Virus record (IMG/VR): IMGVR_UViG_3300046376_000041
Span: 1 to 41,469 of that record
Length of the DNA: 41,469 nucleotides
Source of the DNA: a virus
Strand: one strand, 5' to 3'
This document shows positions 1-7,787 of this stretch, piece by piece. Positions within the stretch are counted from its first letter, which is position 1. Each line of letters opens with the position of its first letter. A program made the translations under genes and the position numbers. The notes under the pieces are model-generated. The model did no database searches, was not told where the DNA came from, and was given only the letters and a program-made list of their open reading frames with translations.

Positions 1-127
1 GCAGGAGGCGATCGACGACCTCGACCTGCGGCTGGCCGTGCTCAGCACCAGGCTCGACCTGCTGAGCGCCACGATCGCAGTCCTCACCGGCAACGCGAAA
101 GCCACTCGGGATGCCGACGCTGACACC
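1..127. repeat. Terminal direct repeat, left copy (circular overlap)
   Basis: Bases 1-127 are identical to 41343-41469. The repeat falls inside one reading frame that continues without interruption across the junction. A length of exactly 127 equals a common largest k-mer in short-read assembly, so this is best read as proof of a circular or circularly permuted molecule and not as a biological terminal repeat. The unique genome is then 41342 bp. Confidence 0.93.
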
Positions 128-145
128 ACACACCGACCGGATTGA
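1..145 (+). CDS. 3' part of a junction-spanning 75-aa hypothetical protein
   Basis: This is the C-terminal 47 codons of the gene that starts at 41242 and crosses the circular junction; the visible frame begins at base 2 and stops at TGA 143-145. The segment holds a leucine-rich, probably helical stretch (DDLDLRLAVLSTRLDLL) compatible with a short coiled coil, followed by a polar tail. It overlaps the start of the next gene by 35 bases. I do not recognise a family. It belongs to the string of small membrane genes at 41.0-41.2 kb. Confidence 0.7.
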   Translation, partial: QEAIDDLDLRLAVLSTRLDLLSATIAVLTGNAKATRDADADTTHRPD

Positions 146-356
146 ATGCGACGAGCTGGCGCATCTGGCGCGCGAGTTCCGCGCCACGGCTGAGCGATTG
201 CGCAGCACCTCGTATGTCTACCGCGTGACCGGACGAGCCACCGCCTCGGTCAGGTCCGGGACGCGCGCCTGGGCTTATGACGAGGCGGCACGGCGCTGCC
301 AGGAACAGTTGGCAGCCAGCACAGAGGATGCGACCCCGATGGCCGATCATGTGTAA
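111..356 (+). CDS. Hypothetical protein, 81 aa
   Basis: A small, mostly polar protein with an amphipathic central helix (DELAHLAREFRATAERLR). No family is recognised. It starts inside the end of the junction gene, the tight overlap typical of this phage, but no strong ribosome-binding site precedes ATG 111. Its stop at 354-356 lies only 13 bases before the first CRISPR-like repeat of the adjacent mini-array. The reading frame and its place in a chain of overlapping genes are the only support. Confidence 0.5.
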   Translation: MPTLTPHTDRIECDELAHLAREFRATAERLRSTSYVYRVTGRATASVRSGTRAWAYDEAARRCQEQLAASTEDATPMADHV

Positions 357-369
357 CCGGCCATCGGGA

Positions 370-519
370 CATTTCATCCCCGCTTATGCGGGGCACACGC
401 ATCGTCAACCGGTGGCAGCGTGCTCTCGCTCGGTTCATCCCCGCACGGCGGGGAATGCGCAGCATCGTCAACTGGCGGCAGCGTCCCACTCGGTCCACCC
501 CCGCATGTGCGGGGAACGC
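370..519 (-). CRISPR. CRISPR-like mini-array A (3 repeats, 2 spacers)
   Basis: Repeats at 370-398, 431-458 and 491-519 follow the pattern TTCATCCCCGC...GCGGGGAAC, the type I-E repeat read on the opposite strand. Spacers of exactly 32 nt lie at 399-430 and 459-490. Read in crRNA orientation (minus strand), the two spacers resemble each other and encode variants of LPPVDDA; the next gene begins MADLRITVDDAA. The VDDA codons match the 578-592 coding strand except at synonymous positions. The first repeat (370-398) is degenerate, as expected for the distal end of an array. No cas genes are visible in the window. Confidence 0.8.
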
Positions 520-555
520 TCCATGCGATAGCACTGATGGCGAGGTAACGCATCA

Positions 556-1041
556 ATGGCCGACCTACGCATAACGGTTGACGACGCTGCCATTGCCAGG
601 ACGGTAGGTGCCCAGGTGGTGCTGGACCCGACTGGCACTGCGGCCCAGGGCGCCAAGGGCATGTACCGGCACGAGGCGCACAACCTGACGCATCTCGCCG
701 CGGGGTATCAGGAACTCGGCCTCGACCCGCACGATCCGAATGCTGGTGGCGCGCCGGCTGCGCCTGTGCCGACCGAGCCACCGGTCAATGTCGACGTGCC
801 GTATGCATCGCAGGCCGGCGACGTTCTGAGTTGTACCATGGGCAATTGGATGGGCGAGCCGACTGCGTATGCCTACCAGTGGAAGATGGACGGTGTAGAC
901 GTTGGGACGGACAGCGAGACCTACACCGTCACGGCGGCGGACGACGGTGGCACCGCGACATGCATCGTGTCGGCGAGCAACGCCGCGGGCACGACCGCAG
1001 CGCCGCCAAGCAACGGCGTGGTGGTGACGGCGCCGGCCTGA
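556..1041 (+). CDS. Ig-like domain virion accessory protein, 161 aa
   Basis: The N-terminal third (about residues 17-62) carries a module, VVLDPTGTAAQGAKG...GYQELGLDPHDPN, that recurs in the gene at 8907. The C-terminal half (about 80-155) looks like an immunoglobulin-like beta sandwich: a cysteine in LSCTMGNW, a tryptophan in YQWK and a second cysteine in ATCIVSASNAAG, the usual Ig core pattern. Ig-like domains on phage particles usually bind carbohydrate at the host surface. The gene directly precedes terminase (TGATG overlap at 1041) and follows mini-array A, whose spacers resemble its first codons. A capsid decoration role is inferred. Confidence 0.65.
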   Translation: MADLRITVDDAAIARTVGAQVVLDPTGTAAQGAKGMYRHEAHNLTHLAAGYQELGLDPHDPNAGGAPAAPVPTEPPVNVDVPYASQAGDVLSCTMGNWMGEPTAYAYQWKMDGVDVGTDSETYTVTAADDGGTATCIVSASNAAGTTAAPPSNGVVVTAPA

Positions 1042-2459
1042 TGAGCGACGAGCGGCCCACCGCATGGCAGCCGCAGGACGGCCCCCAGTCGGCGTTCGTC
1101 AATTGTCCGGTGTTCGAAATATTCTTCGGCGGTGCCCGAGGTGGCGGCAAATCGGACGCGGTGCTGGGCGAGTGGGCGCTGCATGCCGCCGAGTATGGCA
1201 AGGACGCCATCGGCCTGATGGTGCGGCGCTCGCGGACGGAACTCGTGGAGCTGTTCGAGCGTGGCCGGGAGATTTACACCAAGATCGGCGCGCACCCGAC
1301 CTATAACCCGCTGCGTGTGGTGTTTCCGAATGGCGCGCGGTTGACGTTCGCGTATCTGGAGCGCGATGCGGACGCCGAGGTCTACCAGGGGGCGTCGTAT
1401 ACACGCGTGTATGTCGAGGAGGCTGGCAACTTTCCCTCGCCGTCGCCGATCATGAAGTTGCTGGCGACACTGCGCAGTGGTGCCGGCGTGCCGGTTGGGA
1501 TGCGCTTGACGGGCAACCCCGGCGGTCCTGGTCACCAATGGATACGCGCTCGTTACATAGACCCCGCGCCGCAGGGATGGCAGATCATCCGGGATAAGAC
1601 GACACGCCTCGACCGCATCTTCATTCCGTCGCGTGTGGCGGACAACAAATACCTCGGCGCCGACTATGTGCAGAGACTGAAGGCGTCGGGCAGTCCCGAG
1701 CTTGTGCGCGCGTGGCTGGAGGGCGATTGGAGCGTTGTCAGCGGCGCGTTTTTCCCCGAGTTCAGCCTGGACCGGCATGTCATTGCGCCGCGCACGTTGC
1801 CAGAACACTGGGCGCGGTTTCGCAGCTTCGACTGGGGTTCGGCGCGACCGTTCAGTGTCGGCTGGTGGGCGGTGTCGGATGGCACGCTGCCGGACATCCC
1901 GCGGGGGTGTCTCGTCAGATACCGCGAGTGGTATGGCATGAAGCCGGGCGAGCCGAATGTCGGGCTGCGCATGACGGCAGAGGAGGTTGCGCGCGGCATC
2001 CGGCTGCGTGAGGAGGACGACCCGACGCCACTGATCGGCGTGGCCGATCCGGCAATCTTCGCCGAGGATGGCGGTCCCAGCATCGCGCACCGGATGGTAT
2101 TGCAGGGTGTCGTTTTCCGGCCAGCGGACAACAAGCGGGTGCCGCAGCGCGGTGCAATGGGCGGCTGGGATCAGGTGCGGTCGCGGTTGATTGGCGATGC
2201 AGAGGGCGAGCCGATGTTGCTCATGTTCTCGACCTGTCGGGATCTGATCCGCACCCTGCCGGCAATGCAGCATGACGATGCACGGCCCGAAGATATTGAT
2301 ACGGAGTCGGAAGACCACGCCGTGGACGAGTGTAGATACGCCTGTATGTCGCGGCCCTTCGTGCAGGACATGAAGGAGGAGCCGGTCATCGACAGCTGGT
2401 CCCGCGCGTTTCAGCGTGCCGAGCGCGAGAGCGAACCGGAGCGGTGGAGGATTGCATGA
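1041..2459 (+). CDS. Terminase large subunit
   Basis: The packaging ATPase and nuclease that cuts concatemers and drives DNA into the prohead. The 472-residue product has a Walker A motif GGARGGGKS near residue 30, a Walker B-like strand TRVYVEEAG near 125, and an RNase H-like nuclease in the C-terminal half with acidic positions in FDWGSARP (about 265), GVADPAIFAED (about 330) and HAVDECRYA (about 435). ATG 1041 overlaps the preceding stop (TGATG) and gives a normal family length; the frame stays open upstream to 831 without a credible start. The next gene overlaps by ATGA. The small terminase subunit is not obvious; the 37189 product is a weak candidate. Confidence 0.93.
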   Translation: MSDERPTAWQPQDGPQSAFVNCPVFEIFFGGARGGGKSDAVLGEWALHAAEYGKDAIGLMVRRSRTELVELFERGREIYTKIGAHPTYNPLRVVFPNGARLTFAYLERDADAEVYQGASYTRVYVEEAGNFPSPSPIMKLLATLRSGAGVPVGMRLTGNPGGPGHQWIRARYIDPAPQGWQIIRDKTTRLDRIFIPSRVADNKYLGADYVQRLKASGSPELVRAWLEGDWSVVSGAFFPEFSLDRHVIAPRTLPEHWARFRSFDWGSARPFSVGWWAVSDGTLPDIPRGCLVRYREWYGMKPGEPNVGLRMTAEEVARGIRLREEDDPTPLIGVADPAIFAEDGGPSIAHRMVLQGVVFRPADNKRVPQRGAMGGWDQVRSRLIGDAEGEPMLLMFSTCRDLIRTLPAMQHDDARPEDIDTESEDHAVDECRYACMSRPFVQDMKEEPVIDSWSRAFQRAERESEPERWRIA

Positions 2460-2707
2460 GCAAATACGGATTGCCACCGGATGGCATGCCGGGACCGTCA
2501 CGGCCACGCGGCGGCTATGGCCTGGCGCCGGAAGGCAGCAACACCAGGGGGCGGCCTGTGCCGGCGATGGGCAGTCAGAGCAGGGGCGCGCCTCGCCCGG
2601 AGTTCGGCAGCCAGACGGCATCGCGCACCCAGGGCGGCTACGGCCTGCCGGCGCCCGGCATGGACAAGAAGTGGCCGAAGGTGCCGCAGGACTATCCCAG
2701 TGACTGA
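2456..2707 (+). CDS. Gly/Pro-rich hypothetical protein, 83 aa
   Basis: A low-complexity, basic protein containing three Gly-Tyr-Gly-Leu motifs (KYGLPPDG, GGYGLAPEG, GGYGLPAPG) separated by Pro/Arg/Ser-rich linkers, so it is probably disordered. ATG 2456 overlaps the terminase stop by four bases, implying translational coupling. Its place between terminase and portal suggests a packaging or head-assembly accessory. No family is recognised. An ATG at 2444 in the same frame would lie further inside terminase and is less likely. Confidence 0.65.
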   Translation: MSKYGLPPDGMPGPSRPRGGYGLAPEGSNTRGRPVPAMGSQSRGAPRPEFGSQTASRTQGGYGLPAPGMDKKWPKVPQDYPSD

Positions 2708-2924
2708 GCAGCCACTGTCCGGCGCTGAGTTCCAGCGCGAGGTCGCTGTCGATCCCGAGAAGTGGGCGCGGCGGCTCTACGACGCCATGGAGATGCAGGG
2801 CGAGGCACTGCGCACCGAGGCCGATCGCGTGGCGTTTCTGACGCGGTGGATACGCGATGCCATGGACGCCGCAGTGAAGGCGCGCGGCCCGGCGCTCTCC
2901 GACATCGTCGGCACCGACACCTGA
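2700..2924 (+). CDS. Hypothetical protein, 74 aa
   Basis: A small acidic helical protein starting at GTG 2700, which overlaps the previous stop by eight bases. The upstream part of the same frame lacks a credible start and runs through the 2456 gene in another frame. The sequence (EKWARRLYDAMEMQGEALR and FLTRWIRDAMDAAVKARG) suggests two amphipathic helices. Its position between terminase and portal is compatible with a packaging cofactor, but no family is recognised. Confidence 0.6.
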   Translation: MTEQPLSGAEFQREVAVDPEKWARRLYDAMEMQGEALRTEADRVAFLTRWIRDAMDAAVKARGPALSDIVGTDT

Positions 2925-2969
2925 TGTCGTTCTTCGATCTACCCATCATCTGGAGAAGGAGACTGCAAT

Positions 2970-3218
2970 ATGGCGAAGACCAGCGGAACCAACAGCAGCA
3001 AGGGCGGCCTGGTGTCGCAAAATGTGAGCAGCCCCCCGGGCCTGCCGCGGCAGGACTTCCGCGAGCGTCAGTCGATGCCGCGCATGGCGCCGCACCCGTC
3101 GTCCCGCGGCCTGGAGGCCAAGGGCTCGATGCGCAACACGGACAGCGGGATGGCCAGCAAGCAGACGCTCAGCAATCGCCGCCCCCCGGACAGCCGCGGG
3201 AGCGGGGATCAGTCCTGA
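2970..3218 (+). CDS. Hypothetical basic protein, 82 aa
   Basis: A Ser/Gly/Arg/Pro-rich, probably disordered protein beginning MAKTSGTNSSKGG. The start at 2970 is supported by the purine-rich stretch GGAGAAGGAG about ten bases upstream. A competing frame is open across 2762-3403, but only its last part (3218-3403) looks like a real protein. The stop overlaps the ATG of the following gene. No known family; probably a head-region accessory by position. Confidence 0.55.
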   Translation: MAKTSGTNSSKGGLVSQNVSSPPGLPRQDFRERQSMPRMAPHPSSRGLEAKGSMRNTDSGMASKQTLSNRRPPDSRGSGDQS

Positions 3219-3403
3219 TGGCCAAATCAACCGACGGCATCGGGCCGAAGGGCAAAGCCAAGGCAGCGCAGGTGTTCCACGAATACGGCCAGGGCGAGCT
3301 GCACAGCGGCTCCAAGAAGGGGCCTGTGGTGAAGGACCAGCGCCAGGCGGTGGCGATCGCGCTCGCTTCCGCGCGCAAGACATCGCGGGCACGCGGCAGG
3401 TGA
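3218..3403 (+). CDS. DUF6496-like small basic protein, 61 aa
   Basis: The pattern GPKGKAKAAQVFHEYGQGELHSGSKKGPVVKDQRQAVAIALASARKTSR, here given by its key parts (KVFHEY-like core, SGSKKGPVVK, QAVAIALASARK), matches a family of roughly 60-residue basic proteins common in phages and proteobacteria, usually annotated DUF6496. Function is unknown; the charge suggests nucleic acid contact. ATG 3218 overlaps the previous stop. It closes the cluster between terminase and portal and is followed by the first hairpin-micropeptide module. Confidence 0.7.
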   Translation: MAKSTDGIGPKGKAKAAQVFHEYGQGELHSGSKKGPVVKDQRQAVAIALASARKTSRARGR

Positions 3404-3434
3404 CGATGCGGCATCTTCTCCCTAAAACGAACGC

Positions 3435-3459
3435 GCCCGCCTGGGTGGGCCAGGCGGGC
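3435..3459 (+). promoter_or_regulatory. RNA hairpin with GTGGG loop, upstream of micropeptide
   Basis: A perfect 10-bp stem, GCCCGCCTGG (3435-3444) with CCAGGCGGGC (3450-3459), closes the five-base loop GTGGG. It ends 19 nt before a small ORF. A hairpin with the same loop but a completely different, fully complementary stem sits 18 nt before a similar ORF at 17698. No run of T follows, so it is not an ordinary terminator. It may regulate translation or RNA processing. Confidence 0.65.
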
Positions 3460-3478
3460 TGTTCCTGGGAGAAAGACG

Positions 3479-3556
3479 ATGTCGAAGATCGTCCGACTTC
3501 CGCTGCGGATCATTGTGATCCTTGGCTTCCAAGTCAAGATCATCGTGAAACGCTAG
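3479..3556 (+). CDS. Basic hydrophobic micropeptide, 25 aa
   Basis: A 25-residue ORF, ATG 3479 to TAG 3556, preceded by the ribosome-binding sequence GGGAGAAAG. The product (begins MSKIVRLPLRIIVIL, ends VKIIVKR) alternates Ile/Val/Leu with Lys/Arg. Its composition and hairpin context match the micropeptides at 17698-17778 and 40817-40885, which supports translation. It could be membrane-active or RNA-binding, or could act through the act of translation itself. No known family is recognised. Confidence 0.55.
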   Translation: MSKIVRLPLRIIVILGFQVKIIVKR

Positions 3557-3613
3557 CGGCTTGGTGTCCAGCCTTCGGGTTGGGCACCTTGCCGGGGACA
3601 ATAGCGATCCACC

Positions 3614-5884
3614 ATGTCCGATAGCTCGCTCGCATTGCTGTTGCCGCCCAACCGCAGTCTCGCGGGACAGCCGGGTCGCAATGTGACCACCGACGGCGGC
3701 GACACCATCCCGACCGGCACTGGCGATCGTGACGAGCCGGCGGGCGCCGTTGGCCTGTCCGGTGCCGGCAACGCCGACGAGTATCCGCGCGACATCTGGG
3801 ACCTGCATCGCCGCGCCGTGCGCTGGTTCGAGGAGGCCGAGCGGTCCTCGATGGACAGCCGCGACGCCTCGGAGCGTGACCGAGACTATGTCGACAGCCG
3901 GCAATGGACGCAGGCCGAAGTCGATGCACTGCGCGCCCGCGGGCAACCCGTCACCACGATCAACTACTGCCGCCGCAAGCTGGATCTGCTGTGCGGGCTG
4001 GAGAGGAAAGCGCGCACTGACCCGAAAGCATTTCCGCGCACGCCGACGGACGACGATAAGGCGGACGCGGCGACCCAGGTGCTGCGCTATGTCGCCGACA
4101 ACAACAACTTTCCCATCATCCGTTCGGCGGTGTTCAACAACATACTCGTCGAGGGGTTCGGCGGGTGTGAACTTGGGTTGAAACCTGACGCCCGGGGCGG
4201 CTGCGATGTCACCTACACCTATGTCGGGTGGGAGCGCATCTGGTATGACCCGCATTCCCGTTCCCCCGACTTCCTCGATGCACGTTACAAGGGCCTCGTG
4301 CTGTGGCTGGACCGCGACCAGGCCGAGGAGATGTATCCGGGCCAGGTCGATACCATCGGTGATAGTTTCGCGCAAAACTATACGAGTTCCGGCCTGACGT
4401 ATGGCGATCGGCCGGGAACCATCATCTGGGTCGACAACCAGCGCCGACGCGTCCGCGTGGTGCAGTGCTGGTGGCTGGAGCAGGGCACCTGGTGGGGTTG
4501 CACCTACACGCGCATCGGGTTCCTGTCCGAGCCGCAGAAATCCCCGTTCAAGGACGCCCACGGCGACAGCGCCTGCCCGCTGATCCTGCAGAGCGCCTAT
4601 GTGAATCGCGATAACCAGCGATATGGCATGATCCGTGACCTGATTTCGCTCCAGGACGAGATCAACAAGCGGCACTCCAAGGCGCTGCACCTGTTGAGCG
4701 TGCGCCAGGTGGTGACCGAACAGGGCGCGGTGAAGGACGAGGACCACGCGCGGCGGGAAGTCGCCAAGCCGGACGGCTTCATCGTCGTCAATCCTGGCAT
4801 GAAGTTCGAGATCGAGCAGGGCGGCGATCTGGCCACCGGGCAGTTCCAACTGTTGCAGCACGCCACGCAGGAGATGCAGCTGTCGGGGCCGAATGCGGCG
4901 ATGTCCGGCACCGATCCGCGTGAGTTGTCCGGGCGGGCGATTTTGGCGCAGCAGGCGGGCGGTGCGGTGCAGAATGAACCGCTGGCCGACAGCCTGCGCA
5001 TGTGGTCGAGGCGCGTCTATGAGATGACCTGGCAGGCGGTGCGCGAGTATTGGAGCGCCGACCGGTGGGTGCGGACCACGGACGATCTCAATGAGACGCG
5101 CTGGGTCGGCATCAACCGCCAGATCACCGTGCGCGACGAGCTGGCACGCATGCCAGAGCAGCAGCGGGCCATGGCCATGCAGCAGATGCAGATCGTGCCC
5201 GGTGATCCGCGGCTCAGCCAGGTCGTCGGGATCGAGAACGACATCACCGATCTGGATGTCGATATCACCATCCAGGAAGGCCCCGACATCCCGACCATGG
5301 CGGCGGAGAACTTTCAGACCCTGGTGCAGTTGGCGTCGATGCAGCCTGGTTTGATCCCGGGAGATGTCCTCATTGCGGCCAGCTCGCTCAGCGACAAGGA
5401 CGATCTGTTGCAGCGGATGAAGGCGCACCAGCAGCAGCAGGCCCAGCAACAGGCCCAGCAGGCGCCGTTGATGCAGGCCGGCATGCAGGCCAAGGTCGCG
5501 GAGAGCCAGTCGAAGGCCGCGGCGAACTTCGCGCTGGCCAAGGAGCGGCAGAGCAACGTCATCCGCAACGTCCACGACATGCATCAGGACTTCACCGCAC
5601 CGCCCGACACCGCGCCGGGAAGCGGCCAGATGCAGGAAGGCGATCCCAACGCCATGGGGCCGGACATGGCGCTGGCGCACCAGATGGCCGAGTTGCGCGG
5701 CAAGCACGCCACCGCGGCCGTGAACGAACAGAAGGCGCGGCAGGCGGCAGCGCAGGTCCCGCACACCGCAGCGCAGACCGCCCACGCCGGCGCCCAGGCG
5801 GCCCACACGGCGGTCGAGACGCAGCGGCTGCTGCAGACGCCCATCCCACAGCCGCAGGCGTCTACCGAAGGTACTTCGCGATGA
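3614..5884 (+). CDS. Portal protein (P22-type)
   Basis: Forms the dodecameric ring at the capsid vertex through which DNA passes and to which terminase docks. The 756-residue product resembles the P22 portal family: an N-terminal helical segment, then a conserved run including NYCRRKLDLLCGLERK, NNILVEGFGGCELG and WERIWYDPHSRSPDFLDARY (about residues 115-230). The C-terminal 150 residues are Gln/Ala-rich (around 595-620 and 680-735) and probably form the long helical barrel seen in such portals. Residues before about 55 are Gly/Pro-rich and disordered-looking. The next gene overlaps by ATGA. The ATG at 3614 lacks a strong ribosome-binding site. Confidence 0.92.
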   Translation: MSDSSLALLLPPNRSLAGQPGRNVTTDGGDTIPTGTGDRDEPAGAVGLSGAGNADEYPRDIWDLHRRAVRWFEEAERSSMDSRDASERDRDYVDSRQWTQAEVDALRARGQPVTTINYCRRKLDLLCGLERKARTDPKAFPRTPTDDDKADAATQVLRYVADNNNFPIIRSAVFNNILVEGFGGCELGLKPDARGGCDVTYTYVGWERIWYDPHSRSPDFLDARYKGLVLWLDRDQAEEMYPGQVDTIGDSFAQNYTSSGLTYGDRPGTIIWVDNQRRRVRVVQCWWLEQGTWWGCTYTRIGFLSEPQKSPFKDAHGDSACPLILQSAYVNRDNQRYGMIRDLISLQDEINKRHSKALHLLSVRQVVTEQGAVKDEDHARREVAKPDGFIVVNPGMKFEIEQGGDLATGQFQLLQHATQEMQLSGPNAAMSGTDPRELSGRAILAQQAGGAVQNEPLADSLRMWSRRVYEMTWQAVREYWSADRWVRTTDDLNETRWVGINRQITVRDELARMPEQQRAMAMQQMQIVPGDPRLSQVVGIENDITDLDVDITIQEGPDIPTMAAENFQTLVQLASMQPGLIPGDVLIAASSLSDKDDLLQRMKAHQQQQAQQQAQQAPLMQAGMQAKVAESQSKAAANFALAKERQSNVIRNVHDMHQDFTAPPDTAPGSGQMQEGDPNAMGPDMALAHQMAELRGKHATAAVNEQKARQAAAQVPHTAAQTAHAGAQAAHTAVETQRLLQTPIPQPQASTEGTSR

Positions 5885-6090
5885 GTGAATATATCACCCA
5901 CCAGAACACGTTCTCGATTCAGCGCGTCGCCTTCGATTTGCCGGAGTATGCCAGACTTGTGGCCGCTCTACGCGACGCGGTCGAGACGATTTGCGGCAAG
6001 ATACCAGAGGCGTCTCTGGACCGGGTCACGATCACGCTGGATTACGGCGTGATAAAACAGGCGCCTGGGGCGCCCCAGGGACAGCCCTGA
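5881..6090 (+). CDS. Hypothetical protein, 69 aa
   Basis: Begins at ATG 5881, overlapping the portal stop by four bases (ATGA), so translation is probably coupled. The sequence looks like a small alpha/beta fold with a central helix (LPEYARLVAALRDAVETI) and a beta strand (DRVTITLDYGVI). A position between portal and scaffold is a common place for small head accessory genes. No family is recognised. Confidence 0.6.
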   Translation: MSEYITHQNTFSIQRVAFDLPEYARLVAALRDAVETICGKIPEASLDRVTITLDYGVIKQAPGAPQGQP

Positions 6091-6155
6091 ACCAATCCCG
6101 CCGCCGGGGGGCTTGAGACAAAGCCAGACACGGGCGCACCACCGAGGACATGACT

Positions 6156-7052
6156 ATGGCGAAAGACCAGCTTGAAGCCTTCCTGACAGGGGGGAACCCG
6201 GAGGACGTTGCAGCGACGGTTGCAGCGGAGCCGCCCGGCGAACCCACGGGCGAAGTTGAGGCCGAGGCCAAAGTCGCCGAGCCCGACGGGGCAAAGCGGC
6301 CGGACACCGAGGAGGACGATCGTGAGCCGCCGGCACCGTTAGAGGGCCAGCCGGTCATTTCGCGCCGTGCCTACGAGGACGAACGCCGGAAACGGCAAGA
6401 TTGGAAGGAGCGTGCGGCGCGGGCCGAGGCCGAACGCGACCTCTACCGTCGCCAGGTGGAGGAGGCGCAGCAACGGGCAATCCCAGCGGCTGCACCGCAG
6501 CCATCACCTCAGCCACCGCCGCAGCTCCCTCCAATCGACATCGTCGCCAACCCGCAGGGCTTCGTCGAGCGGGTGCAGCAGGTGTTCCAGCACGAACGGA
6601 CGCAGCTCGAGCAGAAGATGCTCAACGATAGGCTGAACATGAGCGAGGAGCGGCTGCGCGATAAGATCGGCGACAAGGTCGATGAATACGTGAAGGACTT
6701 TCAGGCGTTCGCCCAACGCGACCCGTCGCTGTGGGGCAAGCTGTATAGTCAGGCCAATCCATACGGCTGGCTGCAGAAGGAGATCGACCGGCAGCGGCTG
6801 CATCGCGACGTCGGCGACGATCCCGAGGCGTTCAAGCAGCGCCTGCGCGCCGAGTGGGAGGCCGAGCAGGCTGCCAGTGGTGGCGGGACCAATGGTGGAG
6901 GTGGCGGCAACGGTGCTGCGCCGCCGCGCGCGATGCCTCGCATGGCGCCATCGCTGGCCAACGTGCGCAGCGTGGCCGGGCGAACGGATGTGGGATTTAG
7001 CGGGCCGCCTTCGCTCGATGACATATTGGCGCGGCCGCAGACGAAACACTAG
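6156..7052 (+). CDS. Scaffolding protein
   Basis: A 298-residue acidic, coiled-coil protein between portal and capsid genes, the standard place of the scaffold that shapes the prohead and then leaves or is degraded. Residues 20-60 are Glu/Pro-rich; residues 70-115 form a charged helix (YEDERRKRQDWKERAARAEA); a second helical region lies around 130-245; the tail is Gly-rich (GGGTNGGGGG). ATG 6156 has GAGGA at a usual distance; ATG 6150 is also possible. No protease domain is seen. Assignment rests on composition and synteny more than on a motif. Confidence 0.8.
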   Translation: MAKDQLEAFLTGGNPEDVAATVAAEPPGEPTGEVEAEAKVAEPDGAKRPDTEEDDREPPAPLEGQPVISRRAYEDERRKRQDWKERAARAEAERDLYRRQVEEAQQRAIPAAAPQPSPQPPPQLPPIDIVANPQGFVERVQQVFQHERTQLEQKMLNDRLNMSEERLRDKIGDKVDEYVKDFQAFAQRDPSLWGKLYSQANPYGWLQKEIDRQRLHRDVGDDPEAFKQRLRAEWEAEQAASGGGTNGGGGGNGAAPPRAMPRMAPSLANVRSVAGRTDVGFSGPPSLDDILARPQTKH

Positions 7053-7585
7053 CGACGGTAGTCACCGTGAAGACGACGGGCGCCATTGTCGCGAGCAGCC
7101 ACAGCATCTTCGACTGAGGCAAAGAAGCCGAAGACATGTTTTTTGCCGTCAATCCAGACCTCTGCGCACCACTTGCGACGGCGTGTGTTCCAATGCACAC
7201 CCTTGTGTCCGCTGGAGTTATCGGAACGCATGCGGTTGTTCATCTTGTTTTGGGATGATGTCGCTTCCCGCAAGTTGTCCCATCGGTTGTTCGCAGGATC
7301 ACCGTCTCGGTGGTCAATCTCGTCAGTAGGCCATGCGCCGTTCATCCAGAGGTAGGCAAGACGGTGCGCTAGATAGAGGCGCGTGTTGACCAGGATCTGA
7401 ACATAGCCCCTGGGAACAGTGGGAGTGCCAGCCTGCTTCCCGGCGTATCGCGTATTCCATGTTCGATCATATTGGCGCAGCGGTTCCCGTGGCCGCCAAA
7501 AGAACAGACCGAGCTTTGGATGGTAATCCAGCAAGGTTCGGAGTTGGTCCGCAGTCAGCGGATCGTCTAGACGTGCCTTAACCAT
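7049..7585 (-). CDS. HNH homing endonuclease
   Basis: A 178-residue protein on the opposite strand, between scaffold and capsid genes. It has an HNH core (YLAHRLAYLWMNGAWPTDEIDHRDGDPANNRWDNLREAT, key residues H in AHRLAY, DH in EIDHRDG, N in NNRWDNLR), then a C-terminal AP2/NUMOD-like DNA-binding region (SSGHKGVHWNTRRRKWCAEVWI...GFFASVEDAVAARD). Such enzymes cut an allele lacking the gene and spread by repair. The start at 7585 has AAGGGACAG just upstream; the frame is open to 7837 but that extension looks non-coding. Its stop overlaps the scaffold stop, and no split host gene is visible, so it appears free-standing. Confidence 0.9.
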   Translation of the reverse strand: MVKARLDDPLTADQLRTLLDYHPKLGLFFWRPREPLRQYDRTWNTRYAGKQAGTPTVPRGYVQILVNTRLYLAHRLAYLWMNGAWPTDEIDHRDGDPANNRWDNLREATSSQNKMNNRMRSDNSSGHKGVHWNTRRRKWCAEVWIDGKKHVFGFFASVEDAVAARDNGARRLHGDYRR

Positions 7586-7787
7586 GATCTGTCCCTTCCG
7601 ACAGTGATTGGCCAGAGGCCCAGCCAACCGCCTGCAAGCGGTTCTGGGCCTCGCATCTGATACCTCAGTCTGGACGCAGATTGAAGCCCTGCCGCCGTGG
7701 GTTATCGGGCGTGATCGGCTGCCGCCGGGCCTAACCGGGCGCGTTGAAACAAACCCCCAGTTAGCAACCCAAATAGGAGGCCGTTCC
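7586..7787. other. Capsid-gene leader with long hairpin
   Basis: This 202-base interval between the divergent HNH and capsid genes has no convincing gene. It contains a 38-base interrupted palindrome at 7615-7652: GAGGCCCAG pairs with CTGGGCCTC and, inside, AACCGC pairs with GCGGTT. No T run follows, so a Rho-independent terminator is unlikely; RNA processing or a stability element for the capsid message is possible. A strong ribosome-binding site, AGGAGG (7775-7780), lies at its right end and fixes the capsid start. Confidence 0.6.

Noticed and set aside
1-127. True 127-bp direct terminal repeat of a linear virion genome
   Set aside because: The exact length is typical of an assembly overlap and the junction lies inside a gene.
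921-2621. Long antisense frame opposite terminase
   Set aside because: Shadow of the terminase gene; no start signal and no domain.
2762-3217. Upstream extension of the DUF6496-like gene
   Set aside because: Overlaps two better-supported genes and has no family-like sequence before 3218.
3422-5806. Long antisense open frame opposite the portal gene
   Set aside because: Arg/His/Leu-rich shadow caused by GC-rich codon use; portal on the other strand explains the region.
7586-7787. N-terminal extension of the capsid protein from 7608
   Set aside because: AGGAGG seven bases before GTG 7788 gives a clear start, and upstream codons look non-coding and contain a hairpin.
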